From Rubrivivax sp. (GTDB taxonomy: Bacteria; Pseudomonadota; Gammaproteobacteria; Burkholderiales; Burkholderiaceae_C): 32,622 nucleotides of DNA. Within the stretch, counting starts at the first letter, position 1, and the number at the start of each line of letters is the position of its first letter. Under the pieces are notes generated by a model, which was given only the letters and a program-made list of their open reading frames with translations, had not been told where the DNA came from and did not search any database. Where the stretch lies: positions 1-32,622 of the forward strand of contig JALORQ010000005.1 of the NCBI GenBank assembly GCA_025458805.1. Direction: 5' to 3'. This document shows, piece after piece, positions 27,305 to 32,622 of this stretch. A program made the position numbers and the translations under genes.

Positions 27305-28521
27305 ACCTCGCCCTCCGTTTCGTCGCCGACGGCCTGCGCGAGATGTTCCGCGGCGGGCGCGCCTACTGGCAGTGGCTGGCGCTGCTCGCCGCGCTGATGG
27401 CCGTGGGCGCCTTCGCCTACCTGGGCCAGCTCGACCGGGGCCTCGTGGTCACGGGGCTGAGCGACCAGGTGTCGTGGGGCTTCTACATCGCCAACTTCGC
27501 CTTCCTGGTCGGCATCGCGGCGGCGGCGGTGCTGCTCGTCATCCCCGCCTACCTGTTCCACCGGCAGGACGTGAAGGCGGTGGTGCTGCTCGGCGAAGGG
27601 CTCGCGGTGGCCGCGGTGCTGTGCGCGATGCTCTTCGTGACGGTCGACCTCGGCCGGCCCGAGCGCGTGTGGCACATGTTCCCGGTGGTCGGCCGTTTCA
27701 ACTGGCCGATGTCGCTGCTGGCCTGGGACGTCGTCGTGCTCAGCGGATACCTGGCGCTCAACCTGTCGCTGCCGCTCTACGTGCATTGGTGCCACTGGCG
27801 CGGGCGGCAGCCCGAGCTACGGCTGTACTTCCCGGTGGTCGTGATCGCGATGTTCTGGGCGATCTCGATCCATACCGTCACCGCGTTCCTCTTCTCGGCG
27901 AACGCGGGGCGCCCGTTCTGGCACACCTCGCTGCTCGGGCCCCGCTTCATCGCGTCGGCGTTCGTGTCCGGGCCGGCGTTGATCATCCTGCTGCTGCAGG
28001 TGATCCGCCGCACGACGCGCTATCCGGTGCAGCAGAGCGTCATCGACACCTTGGCGGTCGTGATGACGGTGGCGCTGCAGATCAGCCTGTTCTTCGTCGT
28101 CGCCGAGCTGTTCACCGACTTCTACAACGAGACGAGTCACGCGGGATCGATCCGGTACCTGTTCTTCGGGCTCGACGGGCTGGGCAGCCTGCGCGGCTGG
28201 ATCTGGAGCGCGCTGGCGCTGAACGTCGTGGCGGTCGTGATCCTCTCGGTCAACCCGTGGCGGCGCCAGATGCCGCTGCTCAACGTCGCCTGCGTGCTCG
28301 CGTTCGTCGGGATCTGGATCGAGAAGGGCATGGGGCTGGTCGTGCCCGGCTTCATCCCGACGCCGCTCGGCGAGGTCTTCGAGTACTCGCCGAGCTGGCG
28401 CGAACTGGCGGTGGCCATCGGCATCTGGGCCTTCGGTGCCCTCGTGTTCACTCTGCTCGCCAAGGCCAGCATCGCGATCGAAACCGGGCGCGTGCGCGAG
28501 GCCGGCCCGGCGCCGGCCTGA
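27301..28521 (+). CDS. NrfD/PsrC-type polytopic quinone-interacting membrane subunit
   Basis: Multiple TM segments, SWGFYIANFAFLVGIAAAAVLLVIPAYLF, VDLGRPERVWHMF; ATGA overlap with the FeS gene. Confidence 0.92.
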   Translation: MNLALRFVADGLREMFRGGRAYWQWLALLAALMAVGAFAYLGQLDRGLVVTGLSDQVSWGFYIANFAFLVGIAAAAVLLVIPAYLFHRQDVKAVVLLGEGLAVAAVLCAMLFVTVDLGRPERVWHMFPVVGRFNWPMSLLAWDVVVLSGYLALNLSLPLYVHWCHWRGRQPELRLYFPVVVIAMFWAISIHTVTAFLFSANAGRPFWHTSLLGPRFIASAFVSGPALIILLLQVIRRTTRYPVQQSVIDTLAVVMTVALQISLFFVVAELFTDFYNETSHAGSIRYLFFGLDGLGSLRGWIWSALALNVVAVVILSVNPWRRQMPLLNVACVLAFVGIWIEKGMGLVVPGFIPTPLGEVFEYSPSWRELAVAIGIWAFGALVFTLLAKASIAIETGRVREAGPAPA

Positions 28522-28559
28522 CCGTCACCCCGGCGGCTCTCCCACGGGCGCGACGGCGG

Positions 28560-28898
28560 TCAACCGCCCGTCTTGAGCAGCCAGGTCACGACCGTGTTGA
28601 GGTCGGCGTCGGACAGCCTGGACGCGTCGGTCGCCGGCATCGGGACCTTGCCCCACTCCCCGGTGCTTCCCTTGCGCACGCGCCCGGACAGCAGGGCCAC
28701 CGCGTCGGCCCGGCCCTTGTAGCGCGCCGCGATCTCCTTGTACGAGGGGCCGAGGAGCTTCTTGTCGACGGCGTGGCAGGCGCTGCAGCCAGCGCGCGTG
28801 GCGATCGCCTCCGAGGCACGTGCCGCGGTCGTCGCCGCCAGCATCAGCGCGGCCACCAGCAGGGGCGACATCAGTTGCATCTTCAGTGGGTCGTCCAT
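28560..28898 (-). CDS. Small monoheme class I cytochrome c (c551/c8-like)
   Basis: Signal peptide, AGCSACHAVDKKLLGPSYKEIAARYKG, PMPATDASRLSDADLNTVVTWLL (distal Met). Confidence 0.9.
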   Translation of the reverse strand: MDDPLKMQLMSPLLVAALMLAATTAARASEAIATRAGCSACHAVDKKLLGPSYKEIAARYKGRADAVALLSGRVRKGSTGEWGKVPMPATDASRLSDADLNTVVTWLLKTGG

Positions 28899-28944
28899 GA
28901 CGGGTCTCTCCTCGTGACTGCTCGCTTGACAGGTCCGAAGCCGG

Positions 28945-28962
28945 TGTCAGAATGCATTGACA
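28945..28962. promoter_or_regulatory. PpsR/CrtJ-type site TGTCAGAATGCATTGACA (TGT-N12-ACA)
   Basis: Exact spacing counted; in the divergent cytochrome c / crtE intergenic region. Confidence 0.75.
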
Positions 28963-29025
28963 CTCATGGTGACTCGATGACATGACACTCGTCGATCATA
29001 AGCCCCACCGGACCCGGAGCGCCAG

Positions 29026-29943
29026 ATGAACCCCATGCCTCGCATCGAGCAAGCCCTGCAGGCCGCGATCGACCTCGGCGAGGCGCCCGGCTGCCCGCCA
29101 CGGCTGGCCGCGGCCATGCGGCACGCCGTCTTCCCCGGGGGCGCCCGCATCCGCCCGCAGCTCTGTCTGGCCGTGGCGCGGGCATGCGGCGACAGCGATC
29201 CGGCACTGGCCGACGGGGCTGCTGCCGCGATCGAACTGCTGCACTGCGCATCGCTGGTGCACGACGACCTGCCTTGCTTCGACGATGCCGCGATGCGCCG
29301 TGGCCGCCCGTCGGTGCACGCCGCCTTCGGCGAGCGGCTGGCGGTGCTGGCCGGTGACGGTCTCATCGTTCTCGCGTTCCAGGCCCTTGGCGTTGCCGCT
29401 GCACGGTCGCCGCAGCGCCTGCCGCGCGTGATGGCCAGCGTGGCGCGTGGCGTCGGCATGCCGTTCGGCATCGTCGCCGGGCAGGCCTGGGAGTGCGAGC
29501 CGCGCGTCGCCCTCTCGGACTACCAGCGAGCGAAGACCGGTGCGCTGTTCGCCGCCGCGACGGCTGCCGGCGCGGAAGCCGCGGGCGTGGACGGCGAGCG
29601 CTGGCGGGCCCTCGGCGAGTGGCTCGGCGAGGCCTACCAGGTGGCCGACGACATCCGCGACGTGATGGCCGATCCCGCCGTCCTGGGCAAGCCGGTCGGG
29701 CAGGATCGTGCACTGGGCCGCCCGAGCTCGGCGATCGAGCAGGGGCTGTTGGGCGCCATCGAGCATTTCGAGCGCCTGGTGGCCTGCGCCATCGAGGCGG
29801 TGCCGCCATGCCGCGGTGCCTCCGGGCTGCGTGCGCTGGTGCGCAGCGAGTCGGAGCGCCTGGTGCCGAGGGCCTGGTGCGAGCGCGTGCAGCGTGGCGA
29901 GGTCGCCGAGCCGTCTGCACTGACGCCGACGACCGCGGGCTGA
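29026..29943 (+). CDS. crtE: Geranylgeranyl diphosphate synthase (polyprenyl synthetase)
   Basis: PGGARIRPQLCLAVARA, LVHDDLPCFDDAAMRRGRPSVHAAFGE, DDIRDVMAD; upstream of crtF. Confidence 0.93.
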   Translation: MNPMPRIEQALQAAIDLGEAPGCPPRLAAAMRHAVFPGGARIRPQLCLAVARACGDSDPALADGAAAAIELLHCASLVHDDLPCFDDAAMRRGRPSVHAAFGERLAVLAGDGLIVLAFQALGVAAARSPQRLPRVMASVARGVGMPFGIVAGQAWECEPRVALSDYQRAKTGALFAAATAAGAEAAGVDGERWRALGEWLGEAYQVADDIRDVMADPAVLGKPVGQDRALGRPSSAIEQGLLGAIEHFERLVACAIEAVPPCRGASGLRALVRSESERLVPRAWCERVQRGEVAEPSALTPTTAG

Positions 29944-29953
29944 GGGCCGCGAG

Positions 29954-31144
29954 ATGCGCGGTTCCGGACTGTCCGCAGGCCCGTTGCCCGCAGTGCCGCC
30001 GGCGACCACCTGGCGCGAGCGCTGGAACGACTGGCGCAACCGCACGGTTGCGCGGCCGGGCTTCCAGCGCTGGGCCGCAGCCTTTCCGCTGACCCGGCCG
30101 CTGGCCCGCTCGCACGCGCGCGAGCTCTTCGACCTCGTCGCCGGCTTCGTCTACTCGCAGGTGCTTCTGGCGTGCGTGCGGCTCGACCTTTTCGAGCGGC
30201 TCGCCGGCGGGCCGCTTCCGGAGGCGGAACTCGCGGGCCGTCTCGGGCTGGGCGAGGAGGGCGCCGAGCGACTGTTCGCCGCGGCCGATGCGCTCGAGCT
30301 GTTGGAACGCCGGCCGGGGGGGCGCATCGCCCTCGGTCGCGTCGGCGCGCCGATGGTGGGCAACCGGGCCGTGGCGGCCATGGTCGAGCACCACGCGACG
30401 CTGTACGCCGACCTCGCCGACCCGGTGGCGCTGCTGCGGCGCGAGACTCGGCCCGCAATGGCCGGCTACTGGCCGTATGCGGCCGTCGAGCCCGGCAGCT
30501 CGCCGGCCGCGCTGGCGCCCGACAAGGTGGCCGACTACTCGGCGCTGATGTCGGCCTCGCAGCCGCTCGTGACGCAGGAAGTCGTCGACGCCTACCGCTT
30601 CGACCGCCACTGCGCGCTGCTCGACGTCGGGGGTGGCGAGGGCAGCTTCGTCGCGGCGGTCGCCGCGCGGGCGCCGCGCCTGCAGCTGATGCTGTTCGAC
30701 CTGCCCGCCGTCGCAGAGCGAGCGCAGGCCCGGTTGTCGGCGGCCGGGCTGGGATCGCGCGCCCGCACCTTCGGCGGTGACTTCTTTGCCGACGAGTTGC
30801 CGCGCGGCGCCGACATCGTGTCGCTCGTGCGCGTCTGCTTCGACCACCCCGACGAGCGCGTGTTGCGGCTGCTCAAGGCGGTGCGCCGGGCCTTGCCCGA
30901 CAACGGCTGCGTGCTGCTTGCCGAGCCGATGTCCGACGTGCCGGGGGTCGAGGCGATGGGCGCGGCCTACTTCGGCTTCTACCTCCTCGCGATGGGGCGC
31001 GGCAGACCCCGGTCGGCGGCCCATCTGTCCCGGCTGCTCGTCGCGGCCGGCTTCGAGCCCGGGCGCGTCGTCCCGACGCGCATGCCGCTGCAGACCAGCG
31101 TGCTGGTGGCTCGTTGCCGGGCAGGACACTTCGACGGGGCATGA
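29954..31144 (+). CDS. crtF: Hydroxyneurosporene O-methyltransferase
   Basis: WRERWNDWRNRTVARPGFQRWAAAFPLTRPLARSHARELFDLVAGFVYSQVLLACVRLDLF; LDVGGGEGSF SAM motif. Confidence 0.95.
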   Translation: MRGSGLSAGPLPAVPPATTWRERWNDWRNRTVARPGFQRWAAAFPLTRPLARSHARELFDLVAGFVYSQVLLACVRLDLFERLAGGPLPEAELAGRLGLGEEGAERLFAAADALELLERRPGGRIALGRVGAPMVGNRAVAAMVEHHATLYADLADPVALLRRETRPAMAGYWPYAAVEPGSSPAALAPDKVADYSALMSASQPLVTQEVVDAYRFDRHCALLDVGGGEGSFVAAVAARAPRLQLMLFDLPAVAERAQARLSAAGLGSRARTFGGDFFADELPRGADIVSLVRVCFDHPDERVLRLLKAVRRALPDNGCVLLAEPMSDVPGVEAMGAAYFGFYLLAMGRGRPRSAAHLSRLLVAAGFEPGRVVPTRMPLQTSVLVARCRAGHFDGA

Positions 31145-31162
31145 TGTCAATTTGCCTTGACA
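31145..31162. promoter_or_regulatory. PpsR/CrtJ-type site TGTCAATTTGCCTTGACA (TGT-N12-ACA)
   Basis: Exact spacing counted; begins at the base after the crtF stop, upstream of bchC. Confidence 0.78.
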
Positions 31163-31312
31163 CGACTGTCAGTCAGATTAAGATGACAAGCGTCTCCCGA
31201 ACCTGCCGTTCCCGATGAAGTTCCCTTCGCCGTCCTGTCTCCTCGTCGCGCTGGTCCTCCAGGCGAACCGTGCGACTGACAGGCTGCCTCGTCCGTCTTC
31301 AAGGAGTTCCGC

Positions 31313-32266
31313 GTGAAGACCCAGGCCATCGTGCTCGAGAAGCCCGAGCACATCGCATTCACGTCCCTCGAGCTGACCCCGCCGGGGCCCGAGGACGTCG
31401 TCGTCGACATCGAGTTCAGCGGCATCAGCACCGGCACCGAGAAGCTGCTCTGGAGCGGCCGGATGCCCGCCTTCCCGGGCATGGGCTACCCGCTGGTTCC
31501 GGGCTACGAGTCGGTGGGCCGAGTGATCGAGGCCGGCCCGCAGGCCTCGCACCGCGTCGGCGAGCGTGTCTTCGTGCCCGGGGCGCGCTGCTACGGCGAG
31601 GTGCGCGGGCTGTTCGGAGGCGCCGCGTCGCGCATCGTCGTCGGCGACTCGCGCATCGTCGCCGTGCCCGATGCGCTCGAGGACCGTGCCGTGCTGCTGG
31701 CGCTGGCCGCGACCGCTTACCACGCCGTGGCGGATGCAGGCAAGCGCTCGCCGATCGTCGCACCCGATCTCATCGTCGGCCACGGCGTTCTCGGACGGCT
31801 GCTCGCACGCATGGTCGTCGTGGCCGGCTATGCGCCGCCGACGGTCTGGGAGATCAATCAGCAGCGCAGCAGCGGTGCCGAGGGCTACCCCGTCGTGCGG
31901 CCGCAGGACGACCCGCGGCGGGACTATCGGGCGATCTACGACGTGAGCGGCGACTCGGGCATCCTCGACCAGCTCGTCGCCCGCCTTGCCCCCGGCGGCG
32001 AGATCGTGCTGGCCGGCTTCTACACCGAGCCGCTGCACTTCCAGTTCGCGCCGGCGTTCATGCGCGAGGCGCAGATCCGATGCGCCGCCGAGTGGAAGCG
32101 GCCCGACCTGCTGGCGGTGAAGCAGCTCGCCGAGAGCGGCCGGCTGTCGCTCGACGGGCTGATCACGCACCACGACCGGCCGGAGCATGCCGATGCGGCC
32201 TACCGCACGGCATTCGGCGACCCGGCCTGCCTGAAGATGATCCTCGACTGGAGGCACCTGCAATGA
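31313..32266 (+). CDS. bchC: Bacteriochlorophyllide a dehydrogenase (3-hydroxyethyl bacteriochlorophyllide dehydrogenase)
   Basis: MKTQAIVLEKPEHIAFTSLELTPPGPEDVVVDIEFSGISTGTEKLLWSGRMPAFPGMGYPLVPGYESVG; upstream of bchX. Confidence 0.97.
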   Translation: MKTQAIVLEKPEHIAFTSLELTPPGPEDVVVDIEFSGISTGTEKLLWSGRMPAFPGMGYPLVPGYESVGRVIEAGPQASHRVGERVFVPGARCYGEVRGLFGGAASRIVVGDSRIVAVPDALEDRAVLLALAATAYHAVADAGKRSPIVAPDLIVGHGVLGRLLARMVVVAGYAPPTVWEINQQRSSGAEGYPVVRPQDDPRRDYRAIYDVSGDSGILDQLVARLAPGGEIVLAGFYTEPLHFQFAPAFMREAQIRCAAEWKRPDLLAVKQLAESGRLSLDGLITHHDRPEHADAAYRTAFGDPACLKMILDWRHLQ

Positions 32267-32622
32267 GCGGTACGCAAGCCACGGCCTCCAAGCCGGTGAT
32301 CTTCATGCGCGACGAGCGCCTCAGGGCCGAGGCGGCGGTCGAGCCCGATCCGGTGGCCACCGGCCCGGTGACCAAGGAAACGCAGATCATCGCCATCTAC
32401 GGCAAGGGCGGCATCGGCAAGAGCTTCACGCTTGCCAACCTCAGCTACATGATGGCCCAGCAGGGCAAGAAGGTGCTGCTGATCGGCTGCGATCCGAAGA
32501 GCGACACCACCTCGCTGCTGTTCGGAGGCAAGGCCTGCCCGACGATCATCGAGACCAGCTCGCGCAAGAAGCTCTCGGGCGAGACGGTGTCGATCGGCGA
32601 CGTCTGCTTCAAGCGCGACGGC
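32263..32622 (+). CDS. bchX: Chlorophyllide reductase iron protein subunit X, truncated by window end
   Basis: QIIAIYGKGGIGKSFTLANLSYMMAQQGKKVLLIGCDPKSDTTSLLFGGKACPTIIE; ATGA overlap with bchC. Confidence 0.96.
   Translation, partial: MSGTQATASKPVIFMRDERLRAEAAVEPDPVATGPVTKETQIIAIYGKGGIGKSFTLANLSYMMAQQGKKVLLIGCDPKSDTTSLLFGGKACPTIIETSSRKKLSGETVSIGDVCFKRDG

Noticed and set aside
29363-31150. 595-aa minus-strand ORF opposite crtE/crtF
   Set aside because: Antisense shadow; crtE and crtF are convincing on the plus strand.
1-32622. CRISPR arrays, tRNA/rRNA genes, transposases or integrases
   Set aside because: None recognised while reading the translations and sequence; no regularly spaced repeats seen.

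Overview
High-GC window, probably from a purple phototrophic betaproteobacterium of the Burkholderiales (Rubrivivax-like; taxonomy is inferred). It covers part of a photosynthesis gene cluster: bchI-bchD-bchO at about 11.6-15.4 kb, and crtE-crtF-bchC-bchX(partial) from 29.0 kb to the window end. About 13.6 kb of other genes separates the two blocks: an AAE3/oxalyl-CoA-synthetase-like ligase, a tctCBA tripartite tricarboxylate transporter with a ketopantoate-reductase-like gene, a menA-Bug receptor-RatA/COQ10-like operon, and a four-gene operon joined by ATGA overlaps (HemN-like radical SAM protein, tetraheme cytochrome c, Tat-exported 4x[4Fe-4S] protein, NrfD-type membrane subunit). That operon is the most interesting locus. 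It looks like an NrfBCD/DsrJOP-type quinol:cytochrome c oxidoreductase with no terminal reductase. It is divergent from menA and sits behind overlapping PpsR/CrtJ-type (TGT-N12-ACA) and FNR-like (TTGAC-N4-GTCAA) sites. Matching TGT-N12-ACA sites lie between a small cytochrome c gene and crtE, and directly after crtF ahead of bchC. The left part carries a DUF3300/DUF2950 pair behind an FNR/Anr-like box, an allantoin catabolism operon with a UraD-allantoate amidohydrolase fusion, a flavoprotein, a HiPIP gene with a strong terminator, a small Cys-rich protein, a CbbR-like LysR regulator and a DUF3422 gene. All product calls come from reading the translations; no database search was run.
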